A stretch of 64,000 bases of DNA from JBBTVO01 sp038063195. Its GTDB lineage: Bacteria; Patescibacteriota; Microgenomatia; Levybacterales; UBA12049. The position numbers and the translations under genes were made by a program. Each line of letters opens with the position of its first letter. Position 1 is the stretch's first letter. The notes under the pieces are model-generated. The model saw only the letters and a list, made by a program, of their open reading frames with translations, made no database searches and was not told the DNA's origin. The DNA lies in the NCBI GenBank assembly GCA_038063195.1, contig JBBTVO010000003.1:7462-71461 (forward strand). The letters run 5' to 3'. Below, one piece after another: positions 1 to 8,891 of the stretch.

Positions 1-17
1 CAAAATGTAAAGCCTAC

Positions 18-49
18 TTGACATTTGTATTTTTATTTATTACGATAAT
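18..49 (+). promoter_or_regulatory. Promoter of the thioredoxin/DipZ operon
   Basis: A TTGACA box at 18-23 is followed after 17 bases by TACGAT (41-46), which overlaps GATAAT (44-49). The gene at 74 has a strong Shine-Dalgarno (GGGAGGTG, 55-62), so this is one of the few transcripts here with a conventional 5' leader. Confidence 0.55.
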
Positions 50-73
50 TAAGATGGGAGGTGAATCAAGTAA

Positions 74-562
74 ATGAAAAATCCAATTATAATTTTTGTT
101 CTAGTTACAATTGTTGCGGCTATAGGTATTGGCGCATATACTATTTCTCAAAAATCTTCTTCGCAGTCAGATTCCATGGCGAAAAAAGATGATGTATCCA
201 TCATACAAAAGGACGAAGGCACGATGGATAAAAGTGCCGGCTCCCGTTACGTTGAGTATTCAAGGGAGGCGTACGATCAAGCAGCAAGTAAACGTCGAGT
301 GCTCTATTTTTACGCGACTTGGTGTCCATCGTGTAAACAGGCTAATGCAGATTTTACCGCAAACCCAAACAAAATCCCAGAAGATGTGGTAGTATTGCGG
401 GTTAATTACAACGATCCTGATACAGATCAGGAAGAAAAAGATCTGGCTAAAAAGCATGGCATTATCTACCAACACACATTTGTTCAAATTGATATACAAG
501 GAAATCAATTAACAAAGTGGAATGGCGGACAAACCGACGAACTTCTGGAAAATATTAAGTAA
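74..562 (+). CDS. Membrane-anchored thioredoxin-family protein
   Basis: The 162-residue protein has an N-terminal hydrophobic segment (about residues 4-22), a Ser/Asp/Lys-rich linker, and a thioredoxin-like domain from about residue 60. The redox motif WCPSC places active cysteines at 84 and 87. A thioredoxin fold anchored outside the membrane normally reduces or oxidises protein thiols. The start is set by the GGGAGGTG ribosome site about ten bases upstream. The gene ends 3 bases before a DipZ-like gene, so the two are probably cotranscribed, with the membrane protein passing electrons to this one. The exact partner proteins are unknown. Confidence 0.88.
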   Translation: MKNPIIIFVLVTIVAAIGIGAYTISQKSSSQSDSMAKKDDVSIIQKDEGTMDKSAGSRYVEYSREAYDQAASKRRVLYFYATWCPSCKQANADFTANPNKIPEDVVVLRVNYNDPDTDQEEKDLAKKHGIIYQHTFVQIDIQGNQLTKWNGGQTDELLENIK

Positions 563-565
563 GTT

Positions 566-2287
566 ATGATTTTACTTGTCGTATTTGCATTTTTGGCGGG
601 AGTAGTAACGATACTCTCGCCGTGTATATTGCCCGTTTTGCCAATAATCCTGTCTTCTTCTGTTGATACTACAGGAAAAAGACGGCCGCTCGGAGTGGTC
701 GTAGGGTTTGTCTTAAGCTTTACCTTTTTTACCTTATTCCTTTCAATAATTGTAAGACTAAGCGGCATCCCTGCTGAATCCCTGCGTTTTGTATCTATCT
801 TTATTTTGATTATCTTTGGTTTAAGTTTATTCGTTCCGAAAATTCAAGCATTGATGGAGAAAATGTTTAGTAATTTAAGCCGCTTTGCCCCAAGCGGGCA
901 AACGAAGCATGGATTTTTTGGGGGATTAATTATTGGTCTTTCTCTTGGGCTGCTTTGGACTCCATGTGTCGGGCCAATACTTGCATCGGTTATATCTTTG
1001 GCAATTACGGGTACTGTAACATTTCAGGCTTTTATTATCACTCTTTCTTACTCTTTGGGAACTTCTATTCCGATGTTTATTATTATGATTGGCGGTCAGA
1101 ATATATTAAGACGCGTACCATGGATTTTGACTAATTCAGCAAAGATACAAAAAGCCTTCGGTGTCGTTATGATCATTACTGCTATTGGAATTTTCTTTAA
1201 TCTTGACAGGAAATTTCAAACTTTTATTTTAAATACCTTCCCAAATTATGGAGTGGGATTGACTAAATTTGAAGACAACCAAATGGTCAAACAAAAACTT
1301 AAGGAAATAAATCAAAAACCAATGGAGGAAACAAACATCGGAAAGCCAATGTCAGAACTTATATTACCCAAGGGTCCAAGTGCTCCTGAAATTATTCCAG
1401 GCGGAGTTTGGTTCAATAGTAAACCGCTTAAGCTTTCAGAACTTCGAGGCAAGGTAGTAGTTATCGATTTTTGGACATACTCTTGCATAAATTGCCAGCG
1501 CACGATGCCTTATCTTCGAAGCTGGTGGGAGAAATACAAAGATAAGGGGTTGGTTATAATTGGGGTTCATTCGCCTGAGTTTGAATTTGAAAAAAATGAA
1601 AATAATGTAGCCCGTGCAATTTCTGATTTTAAACTTACTTATCCCATTGTTCAAGATAATGATTTTGCCACTTGGCAGGCTTACGACAATCATTACTGGC
1701 CGGCAAAATATTTTATTGATAAGGATGGAATAATTCGCTTCACGCATTTTGGAGAAGGCGCATATGATGAAAGCGAAGAAGTTATTCGAAAACTTCTTGC
1801 GGAAACCGGATCGGTTATCCCCACAGGATTCGTATCAAATCCTCAATATGAAGTATATTCCAAAACTCCAGAAACTTATCTAGGGTATTTACGAACTCAG
1901 AATCTATCCTCACCCGAAAAAATCAATAAAGATGCTTCAGGGGTTTATACATCTCCTCAAAATTTACCCAATAATTATTTTGCCTACGAAGGTGTGTGGA
2001 ATATTATGTCAGAGTACGCAAGCCCTGCCAAGAGTTCCAAATTGCATCTTAATTTTGAATCAAAAGAAGTCTTTCTGGTCGCCCGGTCCAAAGGCAAAAC
2101 CTCAAGTTTTAAGGTTTATCTCGATGGGGAATTAAAATATTTTGGAGAGGATAATCATAATGGGGTAGTGAATGTTGATTCAGACAGATTATACAAGCTT
2201 ATTAATCTTCCGACTCCCGGACGCCATATCTTAAAAATCGAATTTGAAGACGGTAATGCAGAAGTTTACGCATTTACATTTGGGTAA
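566..2287 (+). CDS. DipZ-like CcdA/thioredoxin fusion protein
   Basis: The 573-residue protein begins with a CcdA/DsbD-type membrane domain (about 1-220) carrying SPCILP and WTPCVGP, the paired cysteines that move electrons across the membrane. A TlpA-like thioredoxin domain follows (about 275-415) with YSCINC, redox cysteines at 307 and 310. The C-terminal domain (about 430-573) resembles the beta-sandwich end of mycobacterial DipZ. In this family, cytoplasmic reducing power reaches extracytoplasmic thiols. The gene sits 3 bases after the anchored thioredoxin gene, suggesting one thiol-redox operon. Family assignment is strong, the physiological substrate unknown. Confidence 0.9.
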   Translation: MILLVVFAFLAGVVTILSPCILPVLPIILSSSVDTTGKRRPLGVVVGFVLSFTFFTLFLSIIVRLSGIPAESLRFVSIFILIIFGLSLFVPKIQALMEKMFSNLSRFAPSGQTKHGFFGGLIIGLSLGLLWTPCVGPILASVISLAITGTVTFQAFIITLSYSLGTSIPMFIIMIGGQNILRRVPWILTNSAKIQKAFGVVMIITAIGIFFNLDRKFQTFILNTFPNYGVGLTKFEDNQMVKQKLKEINQKPMEETNIGKPMSELILPKGPSAPEIIPGGVWFNSKPLKLSELRGKVVVIDFWTYSCINCQRTMPYLRSWWEKYKDKGLVIIGVHSPEFEFEKNENNVARAISDFKLTYPIVQDNDFATWQAYDNHYWPAKYFIDKDGIIRFTHFGEGAYDESEEVIRKLLAETGSVIPTGFVSNPQYEVYSKTPETYLGYLRTQNLSSPEKINKDASGVYTSPQNLPNNYFAYEGVWNIMSEYASPAKSSKLHLNFESKEVFLVARSKGKTSSFKVYLDGELKYFGEDNHNGVVNVDSDRLYKLINLPTPGRHILKIEFEDGNAEVYAFTFG

Positions 2288-2290
2288 ATG

Positions 2291-2539
2291 TTATTGATCT
2301 TTTATAATTTCAAAAAGTTTAACCCTTGATTTTTCGCCTGACAGAAGTCTTACGTAATTTCTTTTTACTTTAAAATATTCCGCAAGAGCTTCAATTACAG
2401 CTCTATTTGCCTTGCCTTCAAGCGGGGGTTGGCTGACATAAACATGTAGGGTCTCCAATAAATCCTTTTCAACTCTTGCCTGCCTGCCGGCAGGCAGGGT
2501 CTTTTTCGAATTAGGATGCGCAATAACCGAAATCTTCAC
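2291..2539 (-). CDS. DUF167 (YggU-like) protein with palindromic insert
   Basis: The protein begins KISVIAHPNSKK and ends SRVKLFEIIKDQ, matching the small DUF167/YggU family of unknown function. I place the start at GTG 2539 because a TATAAT box (2546-2551) ends six bases before it, the spacing seen at many genes here. An upstream extension to 2608 is possible but lacks family similarity. After the first dozen residues the sequence LPAGRQA is encoded by a perfect 20-base palindrome and is absent from typical family members. The gene converges on the DipZ gene with a 3-base gap. Confidence 0.8.
   Translation of the reverse strand: MKISVIAHPNSKKTLPAGRQARVEKDLLETLHVYVSQPPLEGKANRAVIEALAEYFKVKRNYVRLLSGEKSRVKLFEIIKDQ
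2479..2498. repeat. Perfect 20-bp palindrome inside DUF167 gene
   Basis: CCTGCCTGCCGGCAGGCAGG is a perfect palindrome lying in frame inside the DUF167 coding sequence. A near copy with one extra base lies at 42166-42186, inside another gene, again read in frame (LPAGQAG). Confidence 0.9.
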
Positions 2540-2631
2540 AATCCAATTATACAAGATACGGGAAAGGCTTGATTTTCCACCAATCCTCTTGCTTCTTTTG
2601 CCACTCAATGTCTGTCTGGTATAATAGCTTC

Positions 2632-3783
2632 ATGAAATTGTCGAGGAAAATTCTTCTTCTGTTTGGGATAATAATTCTTGGCACACTTATCTTTTTGGTT
2701 TTCCAAAACAAAAAAGCAATAGCTCCGCCGAATATCATAAACAATCTTGCTAAAGTATCTCCTTCGGTTTCTCAGACTAAGACAGATATTCCAAAAGAAA
2801 CAGTAATTGCTCAAAATCTCGATACTCCATGGGCAATTGCATTTCTTCCTGATGGGAGCCTGCTTGTTACAGAGCGTGCGGGAAGGATTCACCTGCTTAA
2901 TAAAAACGGGGAAGTAAGATCCATAGAATTTTCTACCGCACAAAGTGTAAAGGAAATAGGCGAAGGAGGACTGCTTGGGATAGTGCTTCATCCTGATTTT
3001 TCAAGCAATCATTATGTTTACATTTACTATACCTACAGCGGAGAAAATAACAACACTTTAAACCGCGTTTCAAGATTTACATTAAATGATACAAAAATGA
3101 CTGATGAGAAGATAATTGTAGATCGTATCCCCGGGGCTTCCAATCACAACGGCGGCAGGATAAAGTTCGGACCTGATAAACTGCTTTATATAACTACGGG
3201 TGATTCGCAAGATCCATCACTTGCGCAGGATAGAAATTCTCTCGCGGGAAAAATTCTGCGTACAACTGATGAGGGAAAACCTGCATCCGGAAATCCGTTT
3301 GGAAATTTAACCTATTCATATGGGCACAGGAATCCGCAGGGGATTGCGTGGGATAAGAATGGCAATTTGTGGCAGACAGAGCATGGCAGGTCCGCTCCGA
3401 CAGGTCTTGATGAAATTAATCTCATTGAATACGGAAAAAATTATGGTTGGGATATTATTCAGGGAAATGAAACAAGATCTGGGATGATAACTCCAGTGCG
3501 TAATTCCGGTCCGAACACCACATGGGCTCCGGCCGGAGCAGCATTTGTAGGAGGTTCGTTATTCTTTGCAGGACTAAGAGGACAGTCTTTGTACGAGGCA
3601 GTTATAGAAAATAATCAAGTCAGAGAGCTTAAAGAACATTTTGTAGGGCAGTACGGAAGACTGCGGGAAGTAATCTTAGGACATGATGGGGTGCTTTATA
3701 TTACAACTAGCAACAGGGATGGAAGGGGAATTCCGAAAAGTGAAGATGATAGAATTATTAGAGTTAACCCCGCTAAATTATAA
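2632..3783 (+). CDS. PQQ-dependent sugar dehydrogenase-like protein
   Basis: The 383-residue protein has an N-terminal membrane segment (about 5-25) and then a six-bladed propeller of the glucose/sorbosone dehydrogenase family. Visible signatures are NLDTPWAIAFLPDG, GGLLGIVLHPDF, NHNGGRIKFGPD and YGHRNPQGIAWD. The family oxidises aldose sugars outside the membrane with PQQ. Whether this cell makes PQQ cannot be seen here, so a non-PQQ role is possible. The start at 2632 follows a TATAAT box (2620-2625) by six bases; a longer reading to 2569 overlaps that promoter and adds no signal sequence. Confidence 0.85.
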   Translation: MKLSRKILLLFGIIILGTLIFLVFQNKKAIAPPNIINNLAKVSPSVSQTKTDIPKETVIAQNLDTPWAIAFLPDGSLLVTERAGRIHLLNKNGEVRSIEFSTAQSVKEIGEGGLLGIVLHPDFSSNHYVYIYYTYSGENNNTLNRVSRFTLNDTKMTDEKIIVDRIPGASNHNGGRIKFGPDKLLYITTGDSQDPSLAQDRNSLAGKILRTTDEGKPASGNPFGNLTYSYGHRNPQGIAWDKNGNLWQTEHGRSAPTGLDEINLIEYGKNYGWDIIQGNETRSGMITPVRNSGPNTTWAPAGAAFVGGSLFFAGLRGQSLYEAVIENNQVRELKEHFVGQYGRLREVILGHDGVLYITTSNRDGRGIPKSEDDRIIRVNPAKL

Positions 3784-3784
3784 T

Positions 3785-4888
3785 TTAAACTGATGCAAGC
3801 GCGACTTGAGCCTCTTTAAGATTGACATTGTAAAACACAGCCTTTTCAAATTCTAAGCGCGCTGCTTCCAAATCCCCCTGTTTCTGATAAATTTTTCCTC
3901 TTAATATATAAAGTTCTGAAAACGCGCGGTTATGGTTGTTCAGGATCCGGTTGGTAATTTCAAATACTCTGTCGTAGTTTTTCAGTTCAAAGTAGGCCTC
4001 GATTGGTTCAATCTGATACCAAAGAGTTCTGAAGGGGAGAAGACTTTCTACTTTCTCAAATTCTTCAGTAGACTGTTTATAATTTCCAACATTGGTGAGC
4101 GCGACGGACAAATTAAGCCTTGAGTAAATGTCACTGGGATTTTCTGCAAGTTTGTTTTCAGAATAAACAACTGTATTTTCCCACGCGGTTTTCTCATCAG
4201 CATTAACGCCCAGGATTTGTTCTGCAATTTCTTTTTTATCGTTAGAAACTAAAACTAAGAACTCGAAATTAAATTTTTCCCACAAAGCATTAAAGTCTTC
4301 ATAAGAGTACCTTAAATTTTTTCCCTGAAGAGAATCATCCTGGATGACTTCCCGGCTTTCATCATCATAACCTTTAATCACTCGGTAATGTCCGATGTCT
4401 TCGTTTGGCTTGGTCCAAGTCCGTGCGACAATCGGAATATCATAAGTTATAAAAAGCTTAATAAGCTCTATATTTCCCATTGGTCTATGATAGGGAATAA
4501 GACCGTATTCTTTCGACTTTTCTGAGAGTTCAACAAGAGTTACCGACTTATCATCATTGTCACCGGAAGAAATTTGGTAGGGTCTAAGATCTTGTCCGAT
4601 TTCTTCCTGAGTTTTATTTATTCCATGGTAGGAAAGGAGCATGGAAAGACTTGCAGGCCCGCAATTATTGAATCTTTGAAAGATATGATAATTATTGTTC
4701 AACACTTTTCTGAGGGGAGGAGTTTGAAGCTGGGAAACAGTAGGAGTTGGAGTGGGTTTTTCTTCAAAAGATGTGGTAAGATTATTACTTACGGAATTGG
4801 GTGTATTCTTATTTATGACAAAAAATATTAAGCTTAAGACAACAAGTGATACAGAAAAAATAAGCAAAAAGAGTTTCGGCCGAAACAT
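3785..4888 (-). CDS. C39-like peptidase with TPR repeats
   Basis: The 367-residue protein has an N-terminal membrane anchor (5-24), a Pro/Thr-rich linker, then a papain-like C39 domain. The nucleophile is likely Cys76 in NNCGPASLSMLL, with His167 in GHYRVIKGYDD and Asp184 completing the triad. The C-terminal part (about 225-365) consists of TPR helices, suggesting a protein-binding surface. Many such domains act on exported substrates, but no ABC transporter is nearby, so the substrate is unknown. The 3' end nearly touches the convergent sugar dehydrogenase gene. Confidence 0.82.
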   Translation of the reverse strand: MFRPKLFLLIFSVSLVVLSLIFFVINKNTPNSVSNNLTTSFEEKPTPTPTVSQLQTPPLRKVLNNNYHIFQRFNNCGPASLSMLLSYHGINKTQEEIGQDLRPYQISSGDNDDKSVTLVELSEKSKEYGLIPYHRPMGNIELIKLFITYDIPIVARTWTKPNEDIGHYRVIKGYDDESREVIQDDSLQGKNLRYSYEDFNALWEKFNFEFLVLVSNDKKEIAEQILGVNADEKTAWENTVVYSENKLAENPSDIYSRLNLSVALTNVGNYKQSTEEFEKVESLLPFRTLWYQIEPIEAYFELKNYDRVFEITNRILNNHNRAFSELYILRGKIYQKQGDLEAARLEFEKAVFYNVNLKEAQVALASV

Positions 4889-5498
4889 AGCCTCTTATTT
4901 TATCACGAATAAAAAATTAATTCCTATTCTGATGGTCATTTTTTTGATAATTCCGCTGTTTAATATAATTAATCAGCTTTACAGTTTCCAAACAAAACCT
5001 ATAATTGAAGCTCCGCAAGAGAAAAAATACTGGCTCATGCTTTTGAGAAAATCAAATATAGAAAAACTTTACCAAGGAATTCCGGGAGATGAAAACAAAA
5101 GCCAGCTTATCAAGACTTTTAAAGTCAAAACCGGAATTCCCGGAAAGCGGCCGACACCGCTGCCACAGCTTTTGGGAAGGCAGTATTGGATTATCACCGA
5201 TAAATTTGATGCCAGCGAATATCCCGAAACCGCGCCGTATTTTCTCAAACTTGATGTTCCCGTAACTGATGAATATCCATACGGACCGCAGCCTTATGAA
5301 GAATGTCTTGGAGGACAATGTAATTGGGAGCTCCCCGGATATTTCGGCTTACACGGAATTAATAATGATATGACAAGATTGTCTCCTGAAAACGAAGGAA
5401 GCTCGGGCTGTATAAGGCATTCGGATGAGGATATCATATATCTTTACAACCTTATAAATCCGAAAGATAATGTAAGGTATTATATAAAAGACATATGA
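4815..5498 (+). CDS. L,D-transpeptidase (YkuD family), anchored
   Basis: The catalytic region near the C-terminus contains LHGI followed by SSGCIRHSDEDI, the His and Cys signature of YkuD-type L,D-transpeptidases, which cross-link peptidoglycan or attach proteins to it. A membrane segment lies at about residues 34-55 from this start, with basic residues before it. The start is uncertain: ATG 4815 gives a normal anchor but overlaps the divergent peptidase gene by 74 bases, whereas ATG 4932 avoids overlap but trims the anchor. It overlaps the next gene by four bases (ATGA), so the two are coupled. Confidence 0.8.
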   Translation: MTKNIKLKTTSDTEKISKKSFGRNIASYFITNKKLIPILMVIFLIIPLFNIINQLYSFQTKPIIEAPQEKKYWLMLLRKSNIEKLYQGIPGDENKSQLIKTFKVKTGIPGKRPTPLPQLLGRQYWIITDKFDASEYPETAPYFLKLDVPVTDEYPYGPQPYEECLGGQCNWELPGYFGLHGINNDMTRLSPENEGSSGCIRHSDEDIIYLYNLINPKDNVRYYIKDI

Positions 5499-6601
5499 CA
5501 GAGGAAAACATTAATCCTGAAATGTTATCGGATAAGCCAAAGAGAAAAAAGCAAATAATAATTGCTGTTATTGTTCTATTGTTAGTATTGATGGCTGGAG
5601 GCATGGTTTTAGTTTTGAGACAGGAAGAGAACAGTAAGCTAAGTTTGGTCAGCCCAAGTTTAGAAACTAAGAAAACCGCAAGCATAAGCCCGACTCCATT
5701 TCCTTTTGAAGAACTGACTATTCCATACCTAAGAAACAGAGAATATAAAAGTCATTTGGGAGATCTTAAGAAAGTTTCTGAGAATTCCAACTACACCTCT
5801 TATCTTGTAAGCTATAATTCAGACGGTCTGAAAATTAATGGACAATTGACTATCCCATCGGGTACTCAGCCGATAGAAGGTTTCCCTGCGATTGTATTTG
5901 TCCACGGATATATTCCGCCAAGCCAATACCAGACTTTAGTAAATTACACTTCTTATGTTGATTATCTTGCGAGCAATGGTTTTGTAGTTTTCAAGATTGA
6001 TCTGCGCGGTCATGATGATTCCGAGGGAGAATCGGGAGGGGCATATTATTCATCCGATTATATTATCGATACACTTAATGCATATTCTGCTTTGCAAAGT
6101 TCAGATTTTGTAAATCCCGATAAAGTCGGGCTTTGGGGGCACAGCATGGCAGGGAATGTCGTATCGCGTGCACTTGCCGGTAAACCCGAAATTCCTGCAA
6201 TTGTTATATGGGCGGGAGCTGTCTATACATATGAAGATTTTGCGCAGTTTAGTATTGAGGATAATTCTTACCGCCCGCCTAGTCAGAGCTCTGAGGTCAG
6301 ACGAAAACGAAATGAACTTTTCGCAAAATACGGGCAGTTTGATCCCAATTCAGATTTCTGGAAACAGGTACCGATGACAAATTATCTTACTGAAATAAAA
6401 GGCGCAATTCAGATAAATCATGCGGTTGATGACAATGTAGTTGATATAAAATACAGCAGGAATTTTACGAGTATTTTGGATAAGACAACGATTGTCCATG
6501 AGCTAAATGAGTATCCAAACGGCGGGCACAATTTATCAGGCGGTACTTTTAATCAGGCAATGCAAAACACAGTGGAATTTTTTGATAAATATTTAAAATA
6601 G
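5495..6601 (+). CDS. Membrane-anchored alpha/beta hydrolase (S9-like)
   Basis: The 368-residue protein has one membrane segment (about 23-42) and an extracytoplasmic alpha/beta-hydrolase domain. FVHGYIP forms the oxyanion region, GLWGHSMAGNV carries the nucleophile serine, and a late His lies in YPNGGHNLSGG. This layout is typical of dienelactone-hydrolase or prolyl-oligopeptidase-like esterases and peptidases. It starts in the stop codon of the L,D-transpeptidase gene, so both probably serve envelope maintenance. Substrate unknown. Confidence 0.85.
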   Translation: MTEENINPEMLSDKPKRKKQIIIAVIVLLLVLMAGGMVLVLRQEENSKLSLVSPSLETKKTASISPTPFPFEELTIPYLRNREYKSHLGDLKKVSENSNYTSYLVSYNSDGLKINGQLTIPSGTQPIEGFPAIVFVHGYIPPSQYQTLVNYTSYVDYLASNGFVVFKIDLRGHDDSEGESGGAYYSSDYIIDTLNAYSALQSSDFVNPDKVGLWGHSMAGNVVSRALAGKPEIPAIVIWAGAVYTYEDFAQFSIEDNSYRPPSQSSEVRRKRNELFAKYGQFDPNSDFWKQVPMTNYLTEIKGAIQINHAVDDNVVDIKYSRNFTSILDKTTIVHELNEYPNGGHNLSGGTFNQAMQNTVEFFDKYLK

Positions 6602-6689
6602 CTTCCGCTTGATTTCCCGTCCCAACAAATTTATCCCAGATCTAAGTACTAATTAATAGATGAGTGGAGTGGAGCAGTACGGAGCGATT

Positions 6690-6703
6690 TATTCCATCAT
6701 TCG
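6690..6703. repeat. 14-bp direct repeat flanking the ArsR-like gene (downstream copy)
   Basis: TATTCCATCATTCG occurs here, just past the 3' end of the regulator gene, and again at 7016-7029, upstream of its start. The rest of the 120-base gap (6602-6721) holds the recurring TTGATTTCCCGTCCCAA motif at 6609 and no gene that I can see. Confidence 0.7.
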
Positions 6704-6721
6704 CGCGAACGATAGATCGAA

Positions 6722-7000
6722 TTATCTGAGTTGTTCCAGTTTTTTTAAGAATCTAAGAGTAGATGCTCCTTTATCCGATAACTTGTGGCGGACATTTTTA
6801 TTCTGATTTCTCTTGAGAATAAGTCCTGCGATTGCCATGCGTCTTATGTGTTGGCTTGCGTTCTTAAGATCAATTTTAACCTTTTGCGCAATTTCACTGA
6901 CTGAAAGTTCAGGTTCCTTCTCAAGAAGTTCCAATATTTGAATTCTTCTATGATTTGAGTACCCCTTAACAATTCTTTCTAAATGTCTGGTCTTTAGCAT
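6722..7000 (-). CDS. ArsR-like winged-helix regulator
   Basis: This 92-residue protein is a stand-alone winged helix: HRRIQILELLEKEPELSVSE followed by IAQKVKIDLKNASQHIRRM resembles ArsR/MarR-type helix-turn-helix sequences, and the wing carries basic residues. No cysteine pair for metal sensing is visible. It stands alone, and an inverted repeat lies directly before its start codon, so autoregulation is likely. The regulated genes are unknown. Confidence 0.78.
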   Translation of the reverse strand: MLKTRHLERIVKGYSNHRRIQILELLEKEPELSVSEIAQKVKIDLKNASQHIRRMAIAGLILKRNQNKNVRHKLSDKGASTLRFLKKLEQLR

Positions 7001-7015
7001 AAATCTATAGTATCA

Positions 7016-7045
7016 TATTCCATCATTCGATAGAATAATGGAATG
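7016..7045. promoter_or_regulatory. Inverted repeat upstream of the ArsR-like gene, likely operator
   Basis: ATTCCATCATTC is followed after a short spacer by its near complement GAATAATGGAAT. The site lies 16 bases upstream of the start codon at 7000, where a repressor would block transcription. The left arm is repeated at 6690-6703. Confidence 0.5.
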
Positions 7046-7134
7046 AAAATCTGAAATTGTTGGTTTGAATGATATGTTTTTTATTAAAAATTAAGAATAT
7101 GATTGGAAAATTTGGTGGGAGGGAAGGGAAGTGC

Positions 7135-7162
7135 TTGATTTTCCGCCCCAAAATGATACAAT
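7135..7162 (+). promoter_or_regulatory. Promoter for leaderless gene at 7172
   Basis: TTGATT (7135-7140) and TACAAT (7157-7162) are separated by 16 bases, and the ATG follows after nine bases with no Shine-Dalgarno, so the mRNA is predicted to start at or next to the ATG. The -35 lies within the recurring motif TTGATTTTCCGCCCCAA. Confidence 0.65.
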
Positions 7163-7171
7163 CCACTCGCT

Positions 7172-7525
7172 ATGAAAGACAGAAAAAGATTCGATTATTC
7201 ATCTCGTATTTTAAGCATGTATGGGATACCGGCGGACTCCGATGACGTACTTAGGAAAGTGATAGATGGAGAAATTAGATACGAAGACCTGCCTGTGGAT
7301 GATGATACTGAAGGAAGAAAAGGATATTTTTTCGAAGACCAAGCTAAATTTGTTGCTTCGCATGAAGGGCAAGAAATATTGTGTCAGGTTTTAGATAACG
7401 AACCGTGTCGTCAAGACAAATGTCCGATGTTTTTGCCAGTAGGAGCAACTAGGCCGATGGAAAATCGTTATGGCCAGCCACTTTGCGGAGAGTTCAGGTT
7501 TGTTTTTCAAAAAACTAAACAATAG
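7172..7525 (+). CDS. Unknown protein with clustered cysteines
   Basis: I do not recognise this 117-residue acidic protein. The N-terminal half is charged and helical. The C-terminal half holds cysteines in EILCQVLDNEPCRQDKCPMF and a later CGEFRF, a pattern that could bind a metal. No signal peptide is seen. It has its own promoter ending nine bases before the start codon. The neighbours are also single unknown genes, so context does not suggest a role. Confidence 0.6.
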   Translation: MKDRKRFDYSSRILSMYGIPADSDDVLRKVIDGEIRYEDLPVDDDTEGRKGYFFEDQAKFVASHEGQEILCQVLDNEPCRQDKCPMFLPVGATRPMENRYGQPLCGEFRFVFQKTKQ

Positions 7526-7566
7526 AGAGCTTGATTTATTAAGAAAAACCGCGCATAATTAGCCTC

Positions 7567-8367
7567 ATGAATATTTCTAAAAAAATAGATTTTCCATTGG
7601 TCACTGCTTTGATTGCAATCTTGCCAATTTATGGCTATTTCATTGCATATGTATTTGAATCAACATATCTTGGACTTTTAGGAATTCCCTCGGATTTTGT
7701 TCAAATCAGGCTCAACTCCATATTCTTAATAAGTGTAATCGTGATACTTTTATCGACTTTCATATTATATCTAGCGTTTTTTTTCAGACCACTTTTGAAG
7801 AAGCATAAAAATAACTTCCTGTTGTATCCAATAATATTTTATGGATTGCTATTATCGGTTATTGCGGGGATAACCTATATATTTATGCCTAATTTCATAA
7901 AAAATGTTACACCCGTCATCGCAATTTGCTCAGTTTTATTTGTTCTTAACGAGTTTATGTACCCACTATTAAAATACAAGACGTTTAAAAATTATAAGGA
8001 GCATGTCATTGAATTGAGAAACACTAAAACGAATTCGGACAAATCCCAGTTGAATTCGGATAATGCCTACTTGAATCTAGGCTTATTTTCACTTGTAATA
8101 TTAGTTGCAACATATGGGATAGTTATTGCATTTGCTGGAGCATATATAGTAAATTTCAATACATATTTAACTTTTGAAAAAAATGGCATAAAGTATGCAC
8201 TATTGAGAAATGAAAATAACGAAAAAATCGCAATTGAATATAAAAACGATCGTCTTATTCCTGGAAAAATCCTTATTTTTACTTCAGATTCATTAGGCTT
8301 AGTATCAAGAAAATTAAAATTGGAAGAAGTTAGCAGAAGGAAACTTTTTCCATTAATTAGAGATTAG
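7567..8367 (+). CDS. Unknown multi-pass membrane protein
   Basis: The 266-residue protein has about five hydrophobic segments (near residues 12-32, 48-70, 78-100, 112-130 and 165-192) and a soluble basic C-terminal tail of about 70 residues. I recognise no family. Its promoter is TTGATT (7531-7536) and CATAAT (7554-7559) with a 17-base spacer, seven bases before the ATG, so it is predicted leaderless. Confidence 0.65.
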   Translation: MNISKKIDFPLVTALIAILPIYGYFIAYVFESTYLGLLGIPSDFVQIRLNSIFLISVIVILLSTFILYLAFFFRPLLKKHKNNFLLYPIIFYGLLLSVIAGITYIFMPNFIKNVTPVIAICSVLFVLNEFMYPLLKYKTFKNYKEHVIELRNTKTNSDKSQLNSDNAYLNLGLFSLVILVATYGIVIAFAGAYIVNFNTYLTFEKNGIKYALLRNENNEKIAIEYKNDRLIPGKILIFTSDSLGLVSRKLKLEEVSRRKLFPLIRD

Positions 8368-8386
8368 AATTTGTTATAATTTCCTC

Positions 8387-8878
8387 ATGTTGCTAATTCT
8401 TACCGGACCTGCTGGGGCAGGAAAAAATACAATAGGCCACATCATCGCACAGAAAAGAGAGAAGTGTGCGGTTATTGATGTTGATGACGTAAGACACATG
8501 GCGATAAAACCTCATATAGCTCCATGGTATGGAGAGGCAGGGCAAAAACAAGTTAGGCTTGGGGTTAAAAACGCATGTGCTCTTGCTCATAATTTTATAG
8601 AAGAGGGTTTTGATGTAATCATTCTTGACGTATTAACAGATGAGACCGGTAGAGCTTATAGAGAGAGTTTAAAAGATTTTAATCCGAAAATTATTATGCT
8701 TCTTCCAACTCTTGAGAAAGTCAAGGAAAGAAATAGCTCCCGTTCTTATAATCTTGCGGAGGATCGTGTTATTAGTTTACACCAAGAACAGAGTGAATTT
8801 AAGGATTTTGATGAGAGAATAGATAATTCCAATATTTCGCCAGAAGAAACCGCAGAAAAAATCCTCCGCGTGGTATAA
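8387..8878 (+). CDS. P-loop kinase-like ATPase
   Basis: The 163-residue protein starts with a Walker A motif GPAGAGKNT (residues 6-14), followed by VIDVDDVRH, a Walker-B-like VIILDVLTD, and an Arg-rich lid (ERNSSRSYNLAEDR). This is the layout of small kinases and phosphotransferases such as the AAA_33 and gluconate-kinase-like groups; the substrate cannot be told. A TATAAT box (8375-8380) ends six bases before the ATG, giving a leaderless transcript. Confidence 0.75.
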   Translation: MLLILTGPAGAGKNTIGHIIAQKREKCAVIDVDDVRHMAIKPHIAPWYGEAGQKQVRLGVKNACALAHNFIEEGFDVIILDVLTDETGRAYRESLKDFNPKIIMLLPTLEKVKERNSSRSYNLAEDRVISLHQEQSEFKDFDERIDNSNISPEETAEKILRVV

Positions 8879-8891
8879 TTTCCCGTCGTTT

